Part shown: one piece after another, positions 43,751 through 51,278 of the stretch
Layout: the number at the start of each line of letters is the position of its first letter
Position numbering within the stretch: the first letter of the stretch is position 1
DNA from: Paenibacillus sp. HWE-109
GTDB taxonomy: Bacteria; Bacillota; Bacilli; Paenibacillales; NBRC-103111
DNA: 64,000 nucleotides
Assembly: GCF_022163125.1 (NCBI RefSeq)
Contig: NZ_CP091881.1
Location: 6,200,001-6,264,000, forward strand
Direction: 5' to 3'
Program-made: the position numbers and the translations under genes
Notes under the pieces: generated by a model
Told to the model about the DNA's origin: nothing
The model's database searches: none
Seen by the model: only the letters and a program-made list of their open reading frames with translations

Positions 43751-44431
43751 ATGAAACACGAAATCCTGTATAAAGGTGCTTTTCCCATGTTGAAAGTACA
43801 GCTTGAACAAGGAGAGAACATCAAAGCTGAGGCAGGGGCCATGGTTTCCATGTCACCTAATGTGGAGCTCAAAGGAACGGTAGATGGCGGTATTATGCGA
43901 GGTTTGGGCCGAATGCTCAGCGGCGAGAAGTTCTTTTTTCAAGAACTGACCCCTTCCAGAGGACCTGGAGAGGTCTTGCTCGCGCCAGCTGTAATCGGCG
44001 ACATTGAGGCCGTCGAACTGGATGGATCGTACAAGCTCTTCGTACAAAAAGACGGCTTCCTAGCTGGCACCTCCGGCATCCAGGTCAATACCAAGATGCA
44101 GAATCTGATGAGCGGCTTTATGTCGGGCGAAGGCTTTTTCATCGTGGAAATTAGCGGCAAAGGCACCGTCTTCCTATCGTCCTACGGGGCAATTCATGCC
44201 ATTAACCTTTCACCAGGTGAAGAGGTTGTCATTGATAATGGGCATCTGGTCGCTTGGCCAGATTATACCCACTACACCATCGAAAAAGCGGCCAAAGGCT
44301 GGCTATCCAGCGTTACGAGCGGAGAAGGCGTAGTCTGCCGATTCCGTGGGGAAGGTGTCGTACTGATTCAAACACGCAATCCCAAAAGTTTCGGCGGCTG
44401 GTTAAGACAGTTTATTCCGGGTGGCCGTTAA
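43751..44431 (+). CDS. AIM24/TIGR00266 family protein
   Basis: Soluble beta-rich protein of 226 residues with the family pattern KVQLEQGENIKAEAGAMVSM, GRMLSGEKFFFQELTPS and LSPGEEVVIDNGHLVAWPD. Bacterial members are widely conserved, form trefoil-like beta folds and have no agreed function. The start has TTGGAGG nine bases before ATG. Monocistronic. Confidence 0.88.
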   Translation: MKHEILYKGAFPMLKVQLEQGENIKAEAGAMVSMSPNVELKGTVDGGIMRGLGRMLSGEKFFFQELTPSRGPGEVLLAPAVIGDIEAVELDGSYKLFVQKDGFLAGTSGIQVNTKMQNLMSGFMSGEGFFIVEISGKGTVFLSSYGAIHAINLSPGEEVVIDNGHLVAWPDYTHYTIEKAAKGWLSSVTSGEGVVCRFRGEGVVLIQTRNPKSFGGWLRQFIPGGR

Positions 44432-44439
44432 AAATGCCA

Positions 44440-44690
44440 TGACTTTGCCGCCCTGAGAGATCAGCCTCTGATTTGGGGCAGATCTTAGGAAGGGAACTAC
44501 AGGGCGCTATTCGGGCAAATAGTAGGGATACGAAGGTAATAGCGGAACTACAGGACCTTATTTCTACGAAAAGCGCTGTTTTTTCCTATAAAAGACAAAA
44601 TAGTGGACTGTAGTTCCCTCTCGCTCGCGATCATGCCACTTTTTGCTAGAATAGCGGACTGTAGTTCCCATTCCTCCGCATCACTCCACA
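44440..44690 (+). repeat. Dispersed repeat family A, copy A2
   Basis: The clearest copy. Direct arms GGGAACTACAGGGCGCTATT at 44492-44511 and CGGAACTACAGGACCTTATT at 44543-44562; inverted arms AATAGTGGACTGTAGTTCCC at 44599-44618 and AATAGCGGACTGTAGTTCCC at 44650-44669. Spacing 51, 56 and 51 bp. Confidence 0.92.
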
Positions 44691-44742
44691 ACATACAAGA
44701 AGAACCTAGCCTGAGGCCCACGGCTATGTTCTTCTTGTATGT
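44691..44742. terminator. Strong terminator at the end of the ahcY operon
   Basis: ACATACAAGAAGAAC pairs with GTTCTTCTTGTATGT, with an inner CTAGCC/GGCTA stem. It lies 33 bp past the ahcY stop. Confidence 0.85.
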
Positions 44743-44774
44743 TTGCCTCTTGATAAGAGGCTCCGGGGTTGAAA

Positions 44775-46043
44775 TCAATGCCCCGCCCAGTTCGCAAGAT
44801 AAGTTTGCTGTTCCGCCGTAAGCCTGTCAATTTCAATACCAAGCGAGTCCAGCTTGTAGAGTGCAACCTGTTCGTCCAACTCGAACGGTACATTTATGAC
44901 TTTACTGCCGAGACTTTGATAATGCTCGTTCACATATTTCAACGACATTGCTTGCAGGGCAAAAGTCATATCCATGATTTCTGCCGGATGACCGTCGCCC
45001 GCTGCTAAGTTAACGAGCCGCCCTTCTGCAAGTAAATAGACGCAGCGACCGTCGATGAACGTGTACTCGTTGATGTTTTTCCTGACAGTCCGATGCGAGA
45101 CGGCGATGTCTTCGAGATCCTTCACATTGACTTCCACATCGAAATGGCCCGCATTCGTAAGAATGGCTCCGTCCTTCATCAGAAAATAATGCTTACCACA
45201 TATGACATCCTTATTACCGGTAACCGTGACGAAAATATCGCCGATTTGGGCCGCTTCATGCATAGGCATAACCTCAAATCCGTCCATGTACGCCTCAACG
45301 GCTTTGATCGAGTCCGTTTCTGTGACCACGACTTTCGCCCCCAAGCCTTTGGCACGCATCGCAACGCCTTTGCCGCACCAGCCATAGCCTGCCACGACGA
45401 CGACTTTACCAGCAACGACCAGGTTAGTCGTCCGATTAATCCCGTCCCACACCGATTGCCCCGTACCGTACCTGTTGTCAAACAAATATTTGCATGACGC
45501 GTCGTTCACCGCAATCATCGGGAATTCGAGCCGCTCTTCCTTTTCCATCGCCTTCAAACGCCATATCCCTGTTGTCGTTTCCTCAGCCCCGCCGCGTACC
45601 TTCCCTAACAAATCGCGACGTTCCGTATGCAGAATGCCTACCAAATCCCCGCCGTCGTCAATGATTAAATCCGGCTCTGTTTCGATCGTATCGATCAGCA
45701 GTTGCTTATACTCCAGCGGATCTGGATTATACTTAGCATAGACGGTAATGCCGTCGGTAACGAGCGCTGCGCATATGTCATCTTGGGTGGATAACGGGTT
45801 GCTGCCTGTAATCGTCACTTGTGCACCGCCTGCTTGAATGACCTTCGCAAGATAAGCCGTCTTCGCCTCCAAGTGAAGCGATATGGCAACTTTCAATCCT
45901 TTAAAAGGCTGTTCGATGACGAATCGATCCTTGATTCGATTCAGTACGGGCATATGTGCGCTCGCCCACTCGATTTTAAGCCTGCCTTCCCCCGCCAATG
46001 CGATATCCTGGATTTTACTGCGTTCCTTGGCATTCGAATTCAT
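44775..46043 (-). CDS. ahcY: S-adenosylhomocysteine hydrolase
   Basis: NAD-dependent enzyme that splits S-adenosylhomocysteine into adenosine and homocysteine, removing the inhibitor made by methyltransferases. 422 residues, full length. Landmarks: ISLHLEAKTAYLAKVIQAGG, DDGGDLV, NRYGTGQSVWDGI, the NAD loop VVAGYGWCGKGVAMRAKGLG, and TNAGHFDVEV. Its ATG overlaps the kinase stop (ATGA) and GTGAGGAG precedes it. Many Bacillales instead use Pfs/LuxS for this step. Here the gene ends an operon that begins with a methyltransferase, which suggests dedicated recycling. Confidence 0.95.
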   Translation of the reverse strand: MNSNAKERSKIQDIALAGEGRLKIEWASAHMPVLNRIKDRFVIEQPFKGLKVAISLHLEAKTAYLAKVIQAGGAQVTITGSNPLSTQDDICAALVTDGITVYAKYNPDPLEYKQLLIDTIETEPDLIIDDGGDLVGILHTERRDLLGKVRGGAEETTTGIWRLKAMEKEERLEFPMIAVNDASCKYLFDNRYGTGQSVWDGINRTTNLVVAGKVVVVAGYGWCGKGVAMRAKGLGAKVVVTETDSIKAVEAYMDGFEVMPMHEAAQIGDIFVTVTGNKDVICGKHYFLMKDGAILTNAGHFDVEVNVKDLEDIAVSHRTVRKNINEYTFIDGRCVYLLAEGRLVNLAAGDGHPAEIMDMTFALQAMSLKYVNEHYQSLGSKVINVPFELDEQVALYKLDSLGIEIDRLTAEQQTYLANWAGH

Positions 46044-47185
46044 ATAATCTCCTCACTCTCATTGTACTTCGTTATTTGTGCCGCTTTCGGCAGCTCGATA
46101 TAAAAGGTGAAATGCCCGTTCGCATGCTTCAGACCGATTCTTCCTCCATGCAGCTCGACGATATAGTTCGCAATCGATAGACCGAGTCCTGCACCCGAAG
46201 GCACATCTCGATCACGCCTGGAAGGCTCTGCTTTATAAAAACGCTCGAACAATAGCTTTTCCTGCTCCTTGGTAATCGGACTTCCCCAATTTTCAACCGC
46301 AAGCACAACAAGATGATCGCGCTCGGCAAGTCGAACCGTGATTTCACCGGGCTTCAAGGAGAACTTGAGGGCATTCATGAGCAGGTTATCGATCGCCCGT
46401 ACCAGCCTTTCAACATCCACATGGGCAAATAGGGACTGTTGTTCCCAATCCTTCCTGATCGTAAGGGAGAGCTCCTGCGCGATCGGCTCGAACTCGATGA
46501 TAATTTGCTCCAGAAGGCTGTTGAGGTCGATCACCTGGAAGGTAAGATTGGCGTCTCCGCTGGTAAGACGGGTATACTCGAACAGATCGTCGATCAGCTT
46601 TTTCATTTGCTGGGTCTTGTTAAAGGCATTATGGATGTACCGTTTGTGTTCGTCCAGATCCTGGTAGTCGTCATTTTTGAGCAGGTTCAAATAGCCGATG
46701 ATGCTCGTCAAAGGCGTGCGCAAATCATGAGATACGTGCGTGATCAGCTCCATCTTTGATGTCTCGATCTGGCGCTCTCTCTTCATCATGCTCTGAAGCT
46801 GCTCAGCCATGTAATTGATGTTCTGCGCGACTTCCCCCAACTCGTCTTGGCCCGGCAGGGGCACCCGGTAATTGAGATCCCCATTGGCGATCGCCATGAG
46901 GCCGTCGGCAAGAGTTCTCACTTTCCTGACGATAGGACGCATCAGAAAGAAAAAGATGAGTAAAAAGAAAAATAAGAACGAGAGGAAAGACAAGGCTGCG
47001 TTAGCAAAGGAAAGAGCCTCACTTTCACTCTTCATGACGATAATCTGCGGCAAAATAAAATTCAAAAAATCATTGATGAGGGACGTTCCGAAAAAAGCAG
47101 CGACCAGGCTAAATAGAAGCGATCCGAGCAAGCGCAGCCTAATGCTCTTCTTCCAGTTCAAGAGGGAAAGGAAGTCTCTATTCAA
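46040..47185 (-). CDS. VanS-like sensor histidine kinase
   Basis: About 381 residues: two membrane helices (LLGSLLFSLVAAFFGTSLI and SFLFFFLLIFFFLMRPI) with only a short outer loop between them, HAMP, H-box THVSHDLRTPLTSIIGY, N-box NLLMNALKFS, and the GAGLGLSIANYI loop. A short sensor loop suggests sensing within or at the membrane. I chose TTG 47185 because GGGGAGTGGG lies eight bases upstream and it overlaps the regulator's stop by eight bases; ATG 47230 is the longer choice. Confidence 0.9.
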   Translation of the reverse strand: MNRDFLSLLNWKKSIRLRLLGSLLFSLVAAFFGTSLINDFLNFILPQIIVMKSESEALSFANAALSFLSFLFFFLLIFFFLMRPIVRKVRTLADGLMAIANGDLNYRVPLPGQDELGEVAQNINYMAEQLQSMMKRERQIETSKMELITHVSHDLRTPLTSIIGYLNLLKNDDYQDLDEHKRYIHNAFNKTQQMKKLIDDLFEYTRLTSGDANLTFQVIDLNSLLEQIIIEFEPIAQELSLTIRKDWEQQSLFAHVDVERLVRAIDNLLMNALKFSLKPGEITVRLAERDHLVVLAVENWGSPITKEQEKLLFERFYKAEPSRRDRDVPSGAGLGLSIANYIVELHGGRIGLKHANGHFTFYIELPKAAQITKYNESEEII

Positions 47186-47879
47186 CTTTATATCCCACTC
47201 CCCAAACCGTTTTGATAAATCGCGGTTCACGCGGATTATCTTCGATCTTCTCGCGAATGTTGCGCACGTGGACCATCACAGTATTGTCAGACAAAAATTT
47301 ATCTTCTTTCCAAACGCTCCTATAAATTTGTTCTACATTGAATACCTGTCCGCGATGGCTGGCAAGCAGTTCCAAAATAGAAAACTCGATTGGTGTAAGC
47401 AGCGCCTCTCTGCCGTGCACCGTCACAAGATGCTTGTTTATGTGAATAACCAGGTCGTCGATCTCCACTATGTTCCTATCGGAAGCTTTGGCCTGATTTT
47501 CGGCCACGCCGGTAAACGTTTGCCTGCGCAGCTGCGCCTTGACTCTTGCGACCAACTCCAGCGGGTTAAACGGCTTCGCCATGTAGTCATCCGCCCCGGT
47601 CGTAAGCCCCGTTATTTTGTCAATATCCTCACTTTTGGCGGAGAGCATAATAATCGGAATTTTCGTCATCTCTCTTATCTTGAAGCAAGCTCTAATCCCA
47701 TCCATATTCGGCATCATGACGTCCAGAATGATCAAATCGATCGATTCGCGGTGCAGCAGCTCAAGTGCTTGAACGCCGTCCTCCGATTCAAAAACGCGGT
47801 AGCCTTCATTTTTCAAGTAAATACGAATGACGTCGCGAATTTCCGGATCATCGTCTGCGATGAGCACACTTATTGTCAA
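47178..47879 (-). CDS. VanR-like OmpR-family response regulator
   Basis: 233 residues: receiver with acidic DDD at 9-11, phospho-Asp in IILDVMMP (about 53), KPFNPLE lysine, and an OmpR-type winged helix (ALLTPIEFSILELLASHRG; KTVWGVGYKVE). Start is TTG 47879 after GGGAGTG. It follows the short DedA/VTT-like frame by about 95 bp and precedes its kinase by overlap. An 11-bp direct repeat upstream of the whole operon is a candidate binding site. Confidence 0.92.
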   Translation of the reverse strand: MTISVLIADDDPEIRDVIRIYLKNEGYRVFESEDGVQALELLHRESIDLIILDVMMPNMDGIRACFKIREMTKIPIIMLSAKSEDIDKITGLTTGADDYMAKPFNPLELVARVKAQLRRQTFTGVAENQAKASDRNIVEIDDLVIHINKHLVTVHGREALLTPIEFSILELLASHRGQVFNVEQIYRSVWKEDKFLSDNTVMVHVRNIREKIEDNPREPRFIKTVWGVGYKVE

Positions 47880-47974
47880 GCTGGATCACTCCCAGGTTTG
47901 TTATTTTCAGCGTAAACCATGTTCGTAAAATAGGGTTCCGACTTCCCGTGCATGATCGCCCACGTAGCGTCCAA

Positions 47975-48232
47975 TCATAAACTAATGCCTATTGCAAAGC
48001 TACCATATTTTTGGACAAGCGTCTCCGAAAAACGTAAATATTTTTCCATTTTTTTCTTACGACTTAATCTCGCCAAAACAGCTGTTCCAACGCAGCGACC
48101 GAGCAAGTAGCCTAGCGTTAAGCCGGAAACGACACCTAAATACGTTAGAATGAACGCAGGAACCTGATGCAAAAGTGCGCTAACAGTCACAGCGCCGCAT
48201 AACCGAATCACTGAAGGAGCGACAGCAGCCAT
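47975..48232 (-). pseudogene. Truncated DedA/VTT-like membrane protein
   Basis: 85 residues only. LTYLGVVSGLTLGYLLGRCVG and the charged block RKKKMEKYLRFSETLVQKYG resemble the middle of DedA/VTT proteins, which are about 200 residues long and scramble or flip lipids. The conserved second half after QKYGSFAIGIS is absent: a TGA stops the frame and what follows does not look like DedA. Its ATG is directly attached to the TGA of the PAP2 gene (TGAATG), so it is probably translated. Either a decayed gene or a trimmed functional fragment; resemblance is by eye. Confidence 0.5.
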
Positions 48233-48907
48233 TCATAATTCATGGAAGTGAATCTCCTTTGATGGCTTGCGGTTTCTAAAACGGTTAAGCTTTAGGGTGA
48301 AAACAAGCGCTTCGGACAATAAAACAGCCCCGGCAACGTCAAGAAGCGCATGCTGTTTCACGAATAGAGTGGAGATGATGATGCTCCATGCGGCTATGAC
48401 AATCGCCGTTCGCGCTTTTCGCCCAAAGCTGCAGCGATAAGATGCTTTCAGTACGATGTAGCTGGTCAGGACATGAATGCTCGGGAAGCAGTTGAAGGGC
48501 TTATCTGCTGCATAAACAAATTTTACAAGCCCAGTTAGCCAACTGTTGTCAATTATGGACGGTCTAGGTACGGTCGTTTGATACGTTGCATAAATAAGGT
48601 AACAGGAGATAAGCCCTGCGCACAAGGCAATCAAGCTGCGGTAGTAGACGGCTCTATCCTTCAGAAACAAGACGATGAACATGCCGAATATGAACGGATA
48701 CCAGAACAAGTAAGGAATAATAAATACCGGAAGGAAAGGGATCAGATTGTCTAAATCAGTCATCAGATTGCCGACATTGCCGCTGCCGTTATTCAGATGA
48801 CCATAGAATACGTTCAACACGGGAATCGAAAACAGCCAAAGTAGCGGAAGATATGTGCCAAGCTTCGATTTGATGTTGCTGGCGTCGGTTTTATCCGCGC
48901 CCATCAA
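48233..48907 (-). CDS. PAP2 superfamily membrane phosphatase/transferase
   Basis: 224 residues with about six membrane helices. PAP2 motifs: TVPRPSI (C1-like), CFPSIHVLTSY (C2; Ser-x-His) and STLFVKQHALLDVAGA (C3; His and Asp). The spacing and the FPSxH variant are nearer to the inositol-phosphoryl or phosphatidyl transfer branch than to undecaprenyl-PP phosphatases. Its ATG overlaps the methyltransferase stop (ATGA). Acts on a lipid phosphate at the outer membrane face; the substrate is unknown. Confidence 0.87.
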   Translation of the reverse strand: MMGADKTDASNIKSKLGTYLPLLWLFSIPVLNVFYGHLNNGSGNVGNLMTDLDNLIPFLPVFIIPYLFWYPFIFGMFIVLFLKDRAVYYRSLIALCAGLISCYLIYATYQTTVPRPSIIDNSWLTGLVKFVYAADKPFNCFPSIHVLTSYIVLKASYRCSFGRKARTAIVIAAWSIIISTLFVKQHALLDVAGAVLLSEALVFTLKLNRFRNRKPSKEIHFHEL

Positions 48908-49476
48908 GATACTCCCCTTTTGCGGCAGACGTATACGAAAGCAGGCGGAACGTTGAGCGGGACAAAATGAACGCGCTCGATGTCAAATCGCTGGCTGAGC
49001 TGCTTCCGCATCTGCTGCGAATACTGGAAGGCGATGAATAAGCCGCCTGGCTTCAGCGTCATTTCGATCTGGTTCATTAATTGCTCTCGCAGAGCTGGCG
49101 GAAAATTAAAAAACGGGAGGCCGCTCAAGATGCAATCCAGCTCATCGATTCCTTCTCTCCGTAAGGCAGGCTGCATGCTGCAAGCGTCGGCATAGTAGGC
49201 AAAGTCCCGAAACCTGGCGGACAATTGACTGCGCAGCTGCTGGTCTTTTTCGAAAACGAGTACTTTGGCCTCTTTATGCAGAACCTGTGCCAGATGTCTG
49301 GTAATGGCGCCAGTACCGCCTCCGAGCTCGGCAACGCTCCTAACTTGGTTCCATTGAACGGGCTCGAGCATTTTTTTGGCCAGAAACACAGAGCTCGGCG
49401 TGACACTCCCGATCTGACTCGGCGCACGCATGAATTTATATAGAAATAACAGCTGCTCTTGCATCGCTCTGATCAT
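48904..49476 (-). CDS. PmtA-like phospholipid/SAM methyltransferase
   Basis: 190-residue class I SAM-dependent methyltransferase. Motif I is VAELGGGTGAITRHL; the N-terminal FLYKFMRAPSQIGSVTPSS (substrate/membrane end, IGSV.PSS) and SGLPFFNFP follow the pattern of the PmtA family of phospholipid N-methyltransferases, which convert phosphatidylethanolamine to methylated forms. rRNA adenine dimethylases share some of this pattern, so the lipid assignment is probable rather than certain. GAGAGGAGAG lies seven bases before ATG 49476. First gene of the operon that ends with ahcY. Confidence 0.82.
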   Translation of the reverse strand: MIRAMQEQLLFLYKFMRAPSQIGSVTPSSVFLAKKMLEPVQWNQVRSVAELGGGTGAITRHLAQVLHKEAKVLVFEKDQQLRSQLSARFRDFAYYADACSMQPALRREGIDELDCILSGLPFFNFPPALREQLMNQIEMTLKPGGLFIAFQYSQQMRKQLSQRFDIERVHFVPLNVPPAFVYVCRKRGVS

Positions 49477-49523
49477 GGGAAAACTCTCCTCTCGTTACCA
49501 TTCGATGCATTAATCGTAACGAA

Positions 49524-49582
49524 ATATTCTGCAGAATATGCGAAGGAAAAAGTAAAGGATTTCTGAAGAAATTTTGAAGAAA
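49524..49582 (-). promoter_or_regulatory. Palindrome and direct repeat upstream of the methyltransferase operon
   Basis: ATATTCTGCAGAATAT at 49524-49539 is a perfect palindrome. TGAAGAAA occurs at 49564 and again at 49575, an 11-bp period typical of OmpR-type regulator sites. Both lie 50-110 bp upstream of the first start codon. Confidence 0.5.
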
Positions 49583-49618
49583 TAGCCAATAGAGACTCCC
49601 CATAGACGATCCTGTAGC

Positions 49619-49905
49619 TAAGAAAACCGGCTCGCCGCCCGGAGAGATCAGCTTCTGATTTGGGACCATTCTTAAAAGGGAACTACAAGACGCTATTTTG
49701 GCAAATAGCAGGGATACGAGGGTCGTAGCGGAACTACAGGGCCTTATTTCTACGAAAAGCGCGGAATTTTCCGCCAAACAGCAAAATAGCGCACTGTAGT
49801 TCCCTCACCCTCGCAAAAACTCCACTTTTTGCTAGAATACGTACTGTAGTTCCCTCCTTCTCGCGAGGCAGCTGAAGTGACTCTTCGTTCACTCCAACCA
49901 TATAT
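49619..49905 (+). repeat. Dispersed repeat family A, copy A3
   Basis: Direct arms at 49678-49697 and 49729-49748; inverted arms at 49785-49804 and 49836-49854. Leader AAGAAAACCGGCTCGCCGCC. Same orientation as the other copies. Confidence 0.9.
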
Positions 49906-49914
49906 ACCAAAAGA

Positions 49915-49947
49915 GCCTACCCCTTAGTCCATAACTAAGAGATAGGC
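49915..49947 (-). terminator. Terminator of the glcDF operon
   Basis: GCCTAC.CCTTAGT pairs with ACTAAGAGATAGGC, followed on the minus strand by TCTTTTGG. Confidence 0.8.
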
Positions 49948-49964
49948 CCTTCTTTTCTATTCAA

Positions 49965-51278
49965 CTACACGCGCTCATAAAGAAAATCCACGATATGCAC
50001 AGCTTGCATCGGCGAACCAGGAGCATGTTTATCAATGCCCAACTTCATTTGCAGCAAACAACCAGGGTTGCTGGTCACGATGTAATGGGCCTCCGTAGCT
50101 TTGGCGTGATCCATCTTGTGGTCGAGAATCGTATTCGCCATATCCGGCTGAGTCAAATTATAAATTCCGGCGGATCCGCAGCAGGACCCCGCATCTTTCA
50201 TCTCGACAAAAGTCGCTCCTGGCATCTGCTTAAGCAATTTGCGTGGAGACTCCCCGGCTTTCATTACATTGCGCAAATGGCAGGAGTCCTGATACGTAAT
50301 ACGAACGCCAGGCCCTTCCGTGAAGGGGAGCGGACGACCTTTTTCCAACAAAATTGTACTGATGTCCTTCACCCTGCTCGCAAACCACTTCGCCTGCTCC
50401 TGCCACTGGGCATCGTCATGCAGCAAATGATCATACTCAACCAGAATCGCACCGCACCCGCCTGCATTCGACACAATATAATCCACACCTGCTTCCTGAA
50501 AAGCGCGAATATTATGGCGAGCCAATTGCTTAGCCTGATCCATCTCTCCACTATGAGCGTGGAGGGCGCCGCAGCAGTTCTGAGCTTCCGGGATCACCAC
50601 ATCGAATCCGGCTTTGGCCAGCAGTTGTACGGTTTTACGGTTCGTTTCCGTAAACAACACGTCCATTAAGCACCCGCGGAACATGCCGACGGTACCCACT
50701 TTCTCCCCAATCGCAGGAACCCGGGTTCCTAGTTGATCCACAACGCCCTTCCCAGCCGCTTCTGGCAAAATACGTTCCATCGCGGACATCTGTTTGGAAA
50801 ATAGACCAACGACGCCGGTTTTTCGTGCGAGAGTTTGGGCGCCTGACTTTTGATAAAATCTAAGCCCCTTGCCTAGCAGCTTCATGCGATTCTGATGAGG
50901 GAACAACTGGCCAAAAACGATCTTGCGCACACCTTTTACCCAAGTTCGGTGCTGTGTGGTGTGATCCTCGATGGCATCCCTCGCCTGTTCAATCAATTGA
51001 CCATATTTGACGTCCGCTGGACACGCAGGTTCACACGCTCTACAACCTAGACAATGGCCCATTTGCTCCTCGAATCGAACATTGGGTTCCATAATTCCGT
51101 CAACCGCAGCTTTCATCAAAGAGATTCGCCCACGCGGGGATTCCGCTTCCACACCGGTTTCCTTGAAGGTTGGACAAGCCGGCAAACAAAATCCGCAGCG
51201 CATGCAGTTCGTTAGCTGATCATAATCCAGCTTCAATTTCAGTGATTCCTGGAGCGACTTAGCCGTAGCATTAGACAT
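49965..51278 (-). CDS. glcF: Glycolate oxidase-like iron-sulfur subunit
   Basis: 437-residue electron-transfer subunit that passes electrons from the FAD subunit to the membrane. Two 4Fe-4S motifs: CMRCGFCLPACPTF (about 22-35) and CLGCRACEPACP (about 74-85). The C-terminal half has two CCG-type cysteine-rich domains (QNCCGALHAHSG; GSCCGSAGIYN). Its ATG overlaps the glcD stop by eight bases. D-lactate or another 2-hydroxyacid is an alternative substrate. Confidence 0.9.
   Translation of the reverse strand: MSNATAKSLQESLKLKLDYDQLTNCMRCGFCLPACPTFKETGVEAESPRGRISLMKAAVDGIMEPNVRFEEQMGHCLGCRACEPACPADVKYGQLIEQARDAIEDHTTQHRTWVKGVRKIVFGQLFPHQNRMKLLGKGLRFYQKSGAQTLARKTGVVGLFSKQMSAMERILPEAAGKGVVDQLGTRVPAIGEKVGTVGMFRGCLMDVLFTETNRKTVQLLAKAGFDVVIPEAQNCCGALHAHSGEMDQAKQLARHNIRAFQEAGVDYIVSNAGGCGAILVEYDHLLHDDAQWQEQAKWFASRVKDISTILLEKGRPLPFTEGPGVRITYQDSCHLRNVMKAGESPRKLLKQMPGATFVEMKDAGSCCGSAGIYNLTQPDMANTILDHKMDHAKATEAHYIVTSNPGCLLQMKLGIDKHAPGSPMQAVHIVDFLYERV

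Larger units (their letters stand above)
44432..44774. other. 343-bp gap with repeat A2 and a terminator
   Basis: No gene. Repeat A2 fills 44440-44690, followed by the convergent terminator at 44691-44742. Confidence 0.75.
49477..49964. other. 488-bp gap: operon promoter region, repeat A3, terminator
   Basis: No gene. From left to right: regulatory region of the methyltransferase operon, repeat A3 (49619-49905) and the glcF terminator (49915-49947). Confidence 0.75.

Noticed and set aside
44440..44690. Insertion sequence
   Set aside because: No transposase frame and no terminal inverted repeats with target duplication were visible; at about 250 bp it could at most be a MITE-like element.
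45093..45497. 134-codon plus-strand frame inside ahcY
   Set aside because: Antisense shadow of a complete, highly conserved enzyme gene.
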